From contig JAKSZT010054215.1 in NCBI GenBank assembly GCA_026826555.1, positions 20,373,187-20,437,186 on the forward strand: 64,000 nucleotides of DNA, read 5' to 3'. The notes under the pieces were generated by a model. That model was not told where the DNA came from and did not search any database. It saw nothing but the letters and a program-made list of their open reading frames with translations. Numbering within the stretch: the stretch's first letter is position 1; every line of letters starts with the position of its first letter. The translations under genes and the position numbers were made by a program. This document shows positions 47,101 to 59,100 of the stretch, one piece after another. This DNA is from Tolypeutes matacus. Taxonomy: Eukaryota; Chordata; Mammalia; Cingulata; Chlamyphoridae.

Positions 47101-50100
47101 GAGAGGACGAACATCCAAAGGCTCTGGTTGAGTGAGTAGTTGGTTTCTGGCGTGAAGAAGATGAGTCTATGTCATGGCACGTGGCCCTGGTTGCACTATT
47201 CTAGGGCTTGTTCCAGGGCAACAGAGAGCCCAGCACATTTCCCCTCTCAATCACTTCTTTTGTTCCCATTTTCCCCAATCTTGGGGGTCACCCAGCACCT
47301 TTAAATGACTTGCTTTCACCTTCTGGGTGGGTGCTCAATTTCATATTCCAAAGGTGCACCGTCCCTTAGAAAACCTCTTCCATCTGGTGAAGCCAAAGAA
47401 AAAGACCCCTTCAAAGTACATGGTTCTCTCCCAAGTATGAAAGCCCAATCTGCTGGGCAGTTTAGAAAGTGCCTCTAAGCCACTTCCTTCAATGGGTTTC
47501 CCGCAGCTCCTGAACAAGCTGACTGCAGAAGCTATACACATGGAAACAGAGAGAGAGAGAGCACACTGTACATGCAAGGCCACTGCTGAAGTGAGCAGAG
47601 AGTCAAACAGCCTAACCAAAGGGAGAGGTTGATCTCAAAGATGCCCAAGAACCTCAGATTCTGCTCTCAGGGAGGGGAGGAAAACTCACAATAAAATTCA
47701 AATTCATTTTCATTTGCAACCAATGAATTTTGAAAACAATGGCCTTGCTTTTTGCCCCCCCCCCCCCTTTATTCAGGTTTAATACTCTTTCCCTCTATGC
47801 TTGCATTTTCCAAACAGTCATTTCAACTCTCATGGGTGAATTTCCTGAAATTTCCTAGGATGCCACTGGCTGTCTTTAGCAATGTGGCTCCCCCCAAGCA
47901 GGAAGCCTACCTCAGATTCACACTGCCTAACGGAAGCCCCTGAGTCCCATCCCTTGACTCCATCTGATTAAAGCACCACAAATATTACTTGGAAGGAAGC
48001 AGAAATTAAACACACACACAAAGATTGGCATCGTCAATTGGACATGCATCTTCTGCAAAGGTTGTGATTTTTAAAGATTTATTTTTGACAACTGTTCCTT
48101 TGTCCTTCTTTGGAGATCTAAGGAAGACTGGATTTCAATTCTGGCTCTGCCACTCTGACATGGGGCAACTTAAGACGGCATTTAAAGAATATCTGAGCCT
48201 CAGTTTTCTCATCTGTAAAATGGGGGAAATGATACCCACCTAGTCTGAGAAAGTATACTGTAAAGGGCTAGTGCAATGCATGGCTAATGGTAAGAGTGCA
48301 ACAGATGATAGCAGTTACTATTGCTGCTGTTATCTCCATGTGCAAGTCTTCTACCTTGATAACAACAACAGGAAACTTGAGGCAGCCACACCTCCGGAAG
48401 TATGCTAGTGTGTGGAAAGAGTGCGACTGCTCGAGGTCCCTGAACTCCAAGAATCTGAGCTTTTGGGATTGTTTTCTTCACCAGTGGCAACCCCCCTCAT
48501 CCCCAGCTCCTCAGTGGTGAACTCCTTTGGCTTAGCACCAAGGTTTTGATGCTTTTCAGAGAAATAATAGCTCCCAAATCTTGGATCCAAGCTATCCTTT
48601 GGGACAGGAGCCTTTCCAACAGAAACAACAGAAAGAGGAAAGATTTATAGCCATGAATGTGCACATGCAGATCCTCCCTGGAGAGGGACAGGCCCCTCTG
48701 CAGAGGCTCCTGTGCCCTGCTAGGGAAGCCGGGAGCAAGAAGAAGGCGGATAAATTGTTTATACTGGAGCACAGCGTCTTTCATTATCGCAGCACTTCCT
48801 GATTAGACAAATTCTAAATATTCTTTTTTTTTTTTTTAAAGATTTTTATTTATTTATTCATTTATCCCCCCCTTGCTGCCTGTGCTCACTGGGTCAGCCA
48901 ACCACGCCGTGCGGGCGGGCCTGCCCTCACCAGGAGGCCCCGGGAACCGAACCCGGGGCCTCCTATATGGTAAACGGGAGCCCCACTGATTGAGCCACAG
49001 CCGCTTCCCTCTAAATATTCTTTATCGCTGTTTCTTATGGGCACTGGAGATCTCGCCTGAGTTTTTCATGGACCCTTAAAGGGACCTTTGAGTCTGTCTA
49101 ATGGTCTGATGCCACTGTTGTTGAACACGAGGAAAGCGCAGCCCAGAGAGGTTAAGGAGCTTTGCAAAGACCCACAGCTGCTGTGTGACGCAACCAGGAT
49201 TGGAATTTAGGCATCCCCAACCAAGAACAAGAGCAGTTAGAGAATGATCTGAACACAGTTCCCCCTGGCCCCAAAGCCTCTGCTCTTTCTAACCTTAATA
49301 GTCAAGGTATCCCACAAGCCTTAGTGCAGTTTTAAACTTCACATGGCTTAAAACTGTGCTAAGACTTTTGGGACAACATGTACTGCCTCACTCTTTCAGT
49401 GAAACGTCCCGGAATCCCAGCAGCAGCAGCCCAGGGATATCGCTTTTCCTTCCGCTGAGCTGCCTGATGGCCTGTCCAGAGACCTGTGAGCTGCTGGTTA
49501 AATTCCAAATACAGTTCAAATAAGTGGAGGAAATTTCACCTGAGATAATGCACTAGAGATAATTGTTCACTGTGGAGTTTATTTTCAGATGGGGGCCACC
49601 TGGGATGTTTTTATATTATGGTCACATTTTGTAAAAAATGGAGTCTACCCAAACGTTTCAAGAGTTTGTTGTATGAATAGGAACAATGCAACTGTCCGCT
49701 TTTTTGTAAAGCACATGGAAATTGTAGCCCAGTGGACACTATCCATAAGAATAATTAATAGCAATTACATAATTAAAATCAAGGTATCATACAACAGTTT
49801 ATCCAGTTATTACCAGATGTAGCATCACCTTGCACTTGAAGTCCAGCGTCCCCTTATCCCCCACCGTGGGAACCGCCTCTGCCTCCTGTGACGGTCACGT
49901 TGCCAGATTCGTAGAGGACCCCATCCCTCCACCCTCTCTTCCACTGATAAGGATCTGGGTGCAACGGACCGTCAATGGCCCCGGTAGCTGCGACTATCAG
50001 TGCTGTGGCTCCTATGAAACTTCAGGGGGCGAGGGGGTGGGTGGTCCTGGGACAGCACGTTTCCCAGGCTCAGCGCGTCAGCTCCCTCAGGCACAGCCCT

Positions 50101-53100
50101 CCTGTGGCGCCCAGGTCCTAGGGCTGCAGCGGGCAGAGCGCAGCCGCCGCCGCGCGGGCCCCGGAATCCCTGATCCCTCGCGCCCCCTGGCGTCCCCAGA
50201 CGCCGCCGCCACCGCAGCCGCGAAAGGCAGCCACGCGGCGCGGCCACAACAGCCCGGCGGAAGGAATTCCATCTCCGCGACAGTGGACTGGGGCCCGGGC
50301 AGGAGCCGGCGCGGAAATGTCTGGACATGACTTCTTTAAAAAAAATGTTCATTATCTTAGTATTAAGGACCAGATTATGCATTTTATTCCAAAGTGGGGA
50401 GCCTGGAAGGGCCCGGCCTGCGCCCCTGCAAGCAGCTTCCTGGGGTCTCACAAAGCATGAGGGGCAGCGTCGTGAGGAACCCGGGCGAGGAGAGGGAGGC
50501 TTCCGAGCAGGGGGTGTCCTCTCATGGTTTATCAGTAGGAGCTAGAAAATGGGTGTTAGTCGCCTCTGGAGTAACCAGGGTGGTGAGAGAATTTGAAATG
50601 GGGGCGTTTGAGAAAATGTTGAAGGAACTGGGCATAGCCTTGAGAGAGATAACTCTGGGGATCTTTATTTCCCAGAGCTTTATTCTAGTGCTTTATCAAA
50701 CTAACCTACCTGGAGTGGCTCTGTGCTGCTGCTTGGGACTGAACTGAAACTCTTAGGTCCTTCCTGATTATGCAGAGCAGCCCTGCAGAATGCCAGGAAA
50801 CCACGGCATGGATCCAAGCCATAGGTTTACAACTGGGACACCACCTTTTAGGGATCCTTGTCCATAAGAGGCAAGGGGGCCCTTGAAGGTGAGCAGTGCC
50901 TGTCCACCTCCCTGGGGGCTGTGGCTGAGGAAGCCCAAGCCCAAGGCAATGTGTAGAATGAACTGGGCAAGCAGATGAGAGGCTGCACACCAGGGCTGAG
51001 GCTTTCACGAGGGCCGGTGGAGGCCTGCTCCAGGGAGGAAATACAAGTTTGGAAAGGGGACATCAGATCCGAGCCATTGCATGGATCCCCTGCATGGAAC
51101 TTGGCAGCTGAGGTCATCTGAGGACCATGCCAACCGTCTCCTCCTGCCAACACCCTAAGCTCTCTTCTTGGAGCAGTTTCCATCTCCAGAACTCTGGGTT
51201 CCCTTACTACCACAATACACTGACTCCAGTGGTCGAGTGGCATTTTGTCTTTTTATTAAGCTTTTTCTTTTACATACAGAAAAGCACATGTGATAGGCTT
51301 ACCCTCAGTGCATAGTCATAAAACTTCTGTGTCAAGTAAGGGACTTGCCCAAGGTCATAGTGCTGAGCCTCCTTATTCTTCATCCAGTTTTTTTTTTTTT
51401 CTCACCCCACGCCCCCTCTACATTCTCTATCTCCATCTATGGTGGTAGAATTTACTACTGAACACAACTGTCTAACAAGGAAAATGGTCACTGGGCAGAA
51501 AGTCAGAGGCACTAGGACCTTATCAGGCTCCAAAGAACAACCTTCCCTTCTCCATGTGGTTTGCAGAATACGGAGCCCTGTGCCAGCCTATGAAAACCAG
51601 GTTGGGTACGTAGCCATAGCCATGGTACTCATAGGGAATTCAACCCGCCTAACGCGTCCTCCAGCTAACGAGGGAGGAGCCCCTGCAAGCCTTGCTCTCG
51701 ATTCCTCGGGGTCACCATCACAGCAGGCACCTAACAGCAGGAGTCAGCTCGGGGCCCTTCGCCTGACCAAGGTCCAACAGAGAGCAGATCTGAGGAAAAT
51801 GTCTTCCCAGGAGCTGTCAGGTCTAATGAGGATAACTACGTCACATTTTGGAATTAGAACTGTATTTTCTAAAGAAATTATTTGGCCGGTGTTTCCTCTG
51901 CATAAAATTTTTTTTAAAAAGTTTTACTCCATTGCTGACTGGGGAAAACAAATTTGGGTTCTTTAAAAAGGAACCATGTAGGCCTAGTCTTCTAGAAAAG
52001 CAGTAAAAGGCCTCATAACCCAAGTTTATTGTTAATTGATAATGACAATGCCATTTGTTGTACTGATTCATGTTCCCTGATGACCATTTTTAATTGCAGT
52101 AATCAGATAAGTAAGCAATTAAGTGCAGTAATCAAATTTCAGTTATCTGAGGTTTAGGTAGTAAATTATATGTCATTATACTGTTTTCATGTATACATGT
52201 CCAGCCCATGTTGACTTCCTCTAGTTTTCAAATTATAGGCATACCTGAAATAATCCACAGTGCTCACATTAGATTTGAATCACATTCCACTGATTATTTC
52301 CTCACCTATAACTTCAATTTCTCCTCCTCTTCTGGCCCCTTCTTCTTAAAGGAAGATTAAATCTCTCCCAACTAAAACTAAATAGCACTTCCTGGACAAA
52401 AGTGCTTTTCGAGGTATCTTCCCTTAAATGACTCTGCCTCCTACTGTTCTACTGAAACCGTCCTCCTTAAGATGCTCCATAATCTGTCTAAATACCACGG
52501 ACGATTCCATTGTTTTCTTTTTGGACCTCTTTGCTTCCTTTAGCACAGTCAGTTGCTTCCTCCTTGAAGTCTTCTCTTTCCTCCACTTCTGTGACACCGC
52601 TCTCTGGTTCTCAGGCTCCTCAATCTGTTTCTTCTCTGTCTTCTGCATGGGTTACCCTTTCCCTGCCTGCCCCAAACTTTGGAACAACCCAGGGGGCTCC
52701 CTCGGTCGGCTCTTTATCTCACCTAGGGCTGTGCCTTCTACCGGATGGCTCCATCTTGCCATGGGTCTCAGCTACTAAGGAAGTCCAAAGTCACTGATGA
52801 CCTCAGACCTGCACCTCCAGCCCACATCTTCTCCCCAGATTTCACTGCTGTATCTATCCTGACCTGGACCCTCAGAAGCCAGCTCAGAGCCAGAATGGTC
52901 TTGCTCAGAACCCCCCTAAGACTGTTCCTCCAGTTCAGCCCACCTTCTTGGGGGTACACCAGGCTGGCAACCTCAGAATCACCCCCAACTCTTCCCTCCC
53001 CATCCAGCCTCACAACCAGTAAATCACCAATTCACCCTCATTTTACCTCTTAAATAGTTCTCAACTCATCCCCAAGTATAGGATCTAAACATTTCACACC

Positions 53101-56100
53101 TATGATACTGCAACAGCTCATAATGCTACATACTTTTAAAATACTTACCCAGCTTTGCTGCTTGGAATCTTACTCCCCTCAAAACGCCAGAGCGAGGTGT
53201 CTAAAAGACGAATCTGATCCTGTTCCTCCCCTGTCTTAAAAAACGATTTGCCGTTGCTCTCTAGAATAGAGCCCAAACTCCTTGACCTATGCCCCCTGAT
53301 GGGGCTCCAGCTTTCCAGCCTCACCTCCTGCCACTCCCTGCCTGGACTGCACCTTCCTCTCACTCTGTCCCCTTCTTCCCATTGCTCCTTTCCTACTTGG
53401 GTGACTCCTATCCTTCCTGTAAGACTTTGATCTAGTGCTACGTCTTCCAGATCATTCCCTGACCCCCCCCCCAAGGCTGGATTAGGCCATCCTCCCCTCT
53501 CCTTCCATAATACCTTGACTACACATCTCCACCATCCTCTTAGCACTCAGAATATTCTCTCTCTAGGTCAACCTCACCTAGTAGGCTGTGTGCTCCTTAC
53601 AAGGAGACAACCTTTTAACCTGTCCTCAGTGCCCAGCACGATGCCTGCCAGATAGAAGTTTCGTGAGCATGCACACACACACACACACACGAGTTTGCTG
53701 ATGGATGGAGTTATTGGGGAAAAAAAACAAAGTATCAAAAACAGCAGAAAGAATTTATCTAGCATCAGAGTTATATCAAATAAATTTTCATGAAAATCAA
53801 GTCTGGATCCAACATTATAATTTTGTATAAAACACAAATGTTGGGGAAGCAGCTGTGGCTCAAATGGTTGGGCTCCCTTTTACCATATGGGAGGCCTCGG
53901 GTTCGATTCCTGGGGCCTCCTGGTGAAAGCAAGCTGGCCAGCGTCGGCGCAGTGAGCTGGCGTAGCAAGATGATGCAACAGACACAGAAAAAATGCAAAG
54001 CAATGGACACAGCGAGCATAAGCAGCAAGGGGGCCATAAATAAATATAAAAAAAATAAAATAAATCTTAAAAAAAACCACACATAAATGTTGGCTTTATA
54101 TTATAATTAAAATGTCATATTTCTTTAGAGGAAGTAATATGTTTTTATTTAAATATAAAAATAAATATTTAAAAGTAAAACCACAAGATTCTTTTCAAAA
54201 ATAAATATGCCCCTCTATCCAGCCTATTCAAAATGTATATGTAAGTCAAGCCAAATTAATAAGAGAAAACAGTTCTTGAATGAACCCTAATCCTATTAAC
54301 TCAATTGTCAATCTAGGTTAGTCATTGAAAAATAATGTCATGCCCCCTGCTAAGCTATATGATTATTTACACCTGGTGTTTGTCTGCTGTATTAAGGACA
54401 TTGTTCGTTTTGAATAAAGATGAACATTTTTTAAATCCATGAATAGAATTATCTTTAGATATGTCACATTGAAAGCTCCATTAGAATTAAGCTTAACATT
54501 TGCTTCTTAAAAAAAAAAAAAAAAAAAAAGAGATGAGTCTGTGACACTTCTTTAGCCAGCCTCCTTCAGATTAGGAGCTCTCAGGGCTGCCCAGCAAGGC
54601 CTGGGACACCAAAACTCCTGTTTGCAAGCAGCTGTTTCTGGTGGCGGTGGGGAGGCCATGGCAGGCCCCGGTCAGTGGCTTTCTCACCCTCCAGCCCCCC
54701 CCCCGACTCCCTTCAGTTTGGTCCTGCTGCTCACACCCTCGAGAGCACCATGGACCCACTGTCCTCAGGGGCGTGGGGAAGGGACACACGAGCCGCTGGA
54801 CACTCTGGTAGCAGGAATTCGATGCATGTCACTTAGCCGCACTGGCTTCTCGCTTAATCCTCACAGTCACCCTGTATAGCAGGGTGAGATCGTTTCCCCT
54901 GCACAAATGAGAACAGCAGCACAGAGAGGGAAAGCAACCTCCCAGGGACACACAGCCGGTAAAGGGCAAGGCGGGATTTGAGCCCAAGTCCACCTGACTC
55001 CGATGGCCCTGTTTACTCTGCTAGACCGTTTCGGCAGTGTTGCTGGGTCCTCGTCCCCTCACAAGCCAAATGACATCTTTGCAAGTCTGTTCACCTCTCC
55101 GGACCTGGGTCTCCTCATCTGTAAACGAGAGGCTTGTATAAATTACCTCTCAGCACATCCCGAGTCCTGACAGAATGCCTTTGTAAAGGAGTGGAAGGTG
55201 TGCATGGCTGCTGTCTAGAAGTTTTCATCCATGTAGGGCCCATACATGCACACTCTCAATCAACAGGTGCCTCTCATTGGAGAAGTCGGTCCTGCACCAT
55301 CTGTCCTGTTCTGGGTGTGCTGCGGGCTCCCTGAGAAGCTGAAGAGGGACGAGTAACAGTGCGGTGTGGCAGGAGCAGCTAGCAAGCCCAGGCAGGGTCT
55401 CAACATGGCCACACACTAGAATCACCTGGGAAGCTTTTCAAAAGTCCTATTACCTGGGCCCGCAGTGGACCACTGAATCCAAATCTCGGGACGGGGAGCT
55501 TGGCCATCGTATTTTCTAAGCTTTACGAGGGATTCAGAGGCCCAGCGAAGGTTGAGAACCATAGACCCGGGGTGAGAGAATATAAACTTGGCCTTGCCCT
55601 TTATCGGCAACTGGTCAGCCAAGTCTGACTGTCTGTAGAGCCGCCCAGAAGTACTCACACCTGCTTCCCTCCGGTGGGGCCGGAGCACACTCCTCTTTGG
55701 GGCACACAGGCCATGCTTGCCTTTACCTTCTAGGGGTGGATGACTATATTCTTTTCTCTATATCCCACCCCCCACCCCCCGTCTCCCAAGGCAGTCTTAT
55801 GGTGCCCGCCAGCAGGCCGGGAACCAGGTGCTGCGAAGTGGCTCTGCCTAGAGGCCAGTGCAGCCCCTCGCACGCAGCACCGGGACGGTGAGGGGGGTGC
55901 AGGGTGGCTTGTGAACATGAGTGATGATCCTCACAGAATATACAACAGAGAATGCTGGATCAACTGGTCAGGGTGGAAAAAAGCCCATAAGTCTTTGTTC
56001 GGCGTCATGTAGACCAAAAGGAAATAAACAAACCAAAGACAAAATCAAATATGGCTGATATCCGTGAAACTGGTATTCACTTATAGACCAAGCGTGATTG

Positions 56101-59100
56101 CCTAGATTCTAGCAAGTGGTGACCACTCTGCTCTTTAGAGATCTACTCTCCCAAGATAAAAATTTATCATCATAGCTGGTTTGATCAAAGACGAAGTCCC
56201 GTTTATAAAGATGGAGACAGTAGGAAGTCTCAAATTGTGTTGACACTGTGGCAAAAGGGCAGGAATCAGTTACAAGGAATGGCAATGGCAGGATTCAGGA
56301 CTAAAATCATGGACATTCAGCATTGGCAATTAAGATAAGAAATCTGTGGTTAAAAACCAAGAGATTGAAACTGATGCAGGTCAGATGGCATAAAATAATT
56401 AGCTCTTAAGAGCCTTAAACAATATCCAAAACTGATAAGATTTCAAGGGAAGTGGATGTGGCTCAATTGAGCTCTGCCTACCACACAGGAGATCCCTGGT
56501 TTGATTCCCAGTGCCTCCTAAAGAAGACAGCCAGCTGGCGCGACAGGCAGGGGCAGCAAGCTGATACAACAAGATGACGCGACAAGACACAAGAAGAAAA
56601 ACATAATGAGAGACACAACAAAGCAGGGAGCAGAGGTTCCTGGTGCCTCCTAAAGAAGACAGCAATCTGGCGCGATGGGCAGGTACAGCAAGCTGACGCA
56701 ACAAGAGACACGGGGAGGAAAAACATAAAGAGAGACAAAACAAAAGCAGGGAGTGGAGGTGGCTCAAGCGATTAGGCACCTCCCTCCCACATTGGAGGTC
56801 CCCTGTGCCTCCTAAAGAAACAAAGAAGACAAACAGACACAGCAAGTGCAAAACATCAAGGGGGTGGGAAGAAATAGTAAAATAAATCTTTTTAAAAAAT
56901 TGATAGGATTTCAAGAAATGAGAAGACCTACAAAACAGAAGCTCTGAGAGCGAATATGGCTTAAGCAGTTGAGCGCCCACCTCCCATGCAGGAGGTCCCG
57001 GGTTTGGTTCCTGGTGCCTCCTGAAGAAACAAAAACAAACAACAAGCAAAACAAATAATAAAACCACCTCAGGGAAGCCGATGTGGCTCAGTGGTTGAAC
57101 GCCAGCTTCCCATATATGAGGGCCCAGTAAACCCAGCCCCCAGTTAAAACAAAAAACCCCAAGAAGCTCAAAGAACAAAGCATAGCCTCTCAGTCCCCTA
57201 ACAATATGCTGGCTCACTTCATCCATCCATCCATCCATCCATCCATCCATCCATCCATCCATCCATNNNNNNNNNNCATCCATCCATCCATCCATCCATC
57301 CATCCATCCATCCATCCATCCATCCACACCATGGTTTCTAAGCCTCCTCTCCTTCCTTGGAGCTGTTTCTGGTCTGCAGTGGTTTAATTCATATGGGCTC
57401 AAACTGCAGTTTTATTTTGGGTCGTAATGAGGCATTACTGCCTTTCTGTGATGTGTGAACTGTGTCAAAATATTCCTGATCTCCCCAGTCTAGGATTTGT
57501 CAATGGGCAGCAGGAAATCTTGACAAAAGACTCATTGTCTGGACAGCAGACAAGGTTCCATCAGCAGTGTGGTTCATTAGGAATGCAGGAAACAAGGCTG
57601 TCCAGTGTCCACTGCACAAATCCCATCTATGCTCCTTTAATTGTGTGCTCTGCCCGGATCTTCCCTCTTAAGGGCTGATGCTCTCCCACCCTCTGTTTCA
57701 CTGCCCATGCCTTCTTTATCCCAGGGATCCTGTCAGCAGGGACCTTGAGCCTGAGTGCCCCTCTTCCTCTAAAATATTAATAGCCACAGCTCCCATTTGC
57801 ACAGAGCTTAGAAGCTTTTCAAGGCTGTTTCACATTCAATCTGCTCAACAGTCCTCGGAGTGGCCCTCCCCTTGGGCGTCAGACTTGTACAGTGACTTGA
57901 CCCAGGTCACCACATTGGTGAGAATGTCAGAGCTCAAACTTGAACCCAGGTCCCCTGACTCCAAATCCCACCATCTTTCCACTGCTGTTGCTGCCTCTGC
58001 AGAGTCTCCGTCTGGCTAGGCTGCAGCTTCCGACAACTGGGATGCTTACGCTTGGCCTGCAATAGGTCTGCGGCTAGCTCGGCAGCCTAGAATCCAGGGC
58101 CAAGGAGGCCAGGAACACAGGCTTGGCTCCAGAGAGCTTCATTTTGTCCTCAAGCCACTCACTGGCCCTGCTGGTTGTCCTACCCTTCGTCATACGGCAT
58201 CCATGGCACGGGCCACGACCCAGGGCAAGTAATTCCAGGAATAGAATCAGCACCTGAACCAGCTGTTCTGCTGATGGACAGTCAGTACCCTTGTACTTGT
58301 AGACCAGGGGTTCTTAACCTTTTTTGTTCCACGGACCCCTTTGCCGGGCAGGTGAAAACCACGGACCCCTTGCTAAGTCCACACTATACTGTGTATTACA
58401 TAATAAATATATCACACCTGCACCAACACGTCCCCACAAGAATAATGTTTTTTTGAATTTTCAATTCAAGCTCACGGAGCCCTGGTTAAGAACCCCTTTT
58501 CTAGAAGGATGGTGAGTGTACTACTCTCTGGACACACCCAATATTACCTTTAGACCTGGACAACTGGAACCACCTGCCTTGGTGCCCTCTCTCTCTCCTC
58601 CAGCCACAATCCCCACGGGGTGAGCAGTCTGCAGGGCCAAGGGGTCCCGGAGCCCAGATCTCTCTTTGGGACCATACTCTGGTTGCCTGGGCCCTGGAAG
58701 CCCCTGCCTAAACGTATCCCAGGGCCTGCACAGGCCTTATCACCAGCTCTGCCCTCCTGCCACCACAGGGCTGGATGAATGGCCTGGGGACTGGGGGAAT
58801 CAACATATATGTGCTCCAGGCCCTTCCCAGGGAGGGACGGAGCCAGCCTGGGGGCCAAGGGCCTCTCTTCATACTCATCCCCTGGGTCTCACCGGTGTTA
58901 GGGACGTGACCAGAGGAAAGGGAAGCCTGGGCCAGCTAGGGCGATTTCTCCCAGAATTATGCACCCAGTGCCCAAGGGGAAATGAATAACCCTAGCTGGC
59001 AGGAAAGCCAAGCCTGGGGAGGGAAGGGTGGGCCCTTCCTAGGCTAGAGGTGCAGAGAGCAAGGCCTTCCCATGGGCTGCTCAGCCCCGCCTCTGAGGGT

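Noticed and set aside
49830..50451. Open frames in the CpG-rich island (166 aa +, 159 aa -)
   Set aside because: High GC lowers stop frequency on both strands. The translations are low-complexity Arg/Pro/Ala with no recognisable domain or splice context.
52424..53546. Several 70-130 aa frames on both strands
   Set aside because: They lie in a decayed L2 element; none is a continuous L2 or host protein.
56399..57319. 306-aa minus-strand open frame with MDGW repeats
   Set aside because: It is the translation of the (CATC)n array and antisense SINE copies, and spans an N gap. Not a gene.
57220..57326. CRISPR-like array
   Set aside because: Simple tetranucleotide repeat with no spacers, in a mammalian genome.
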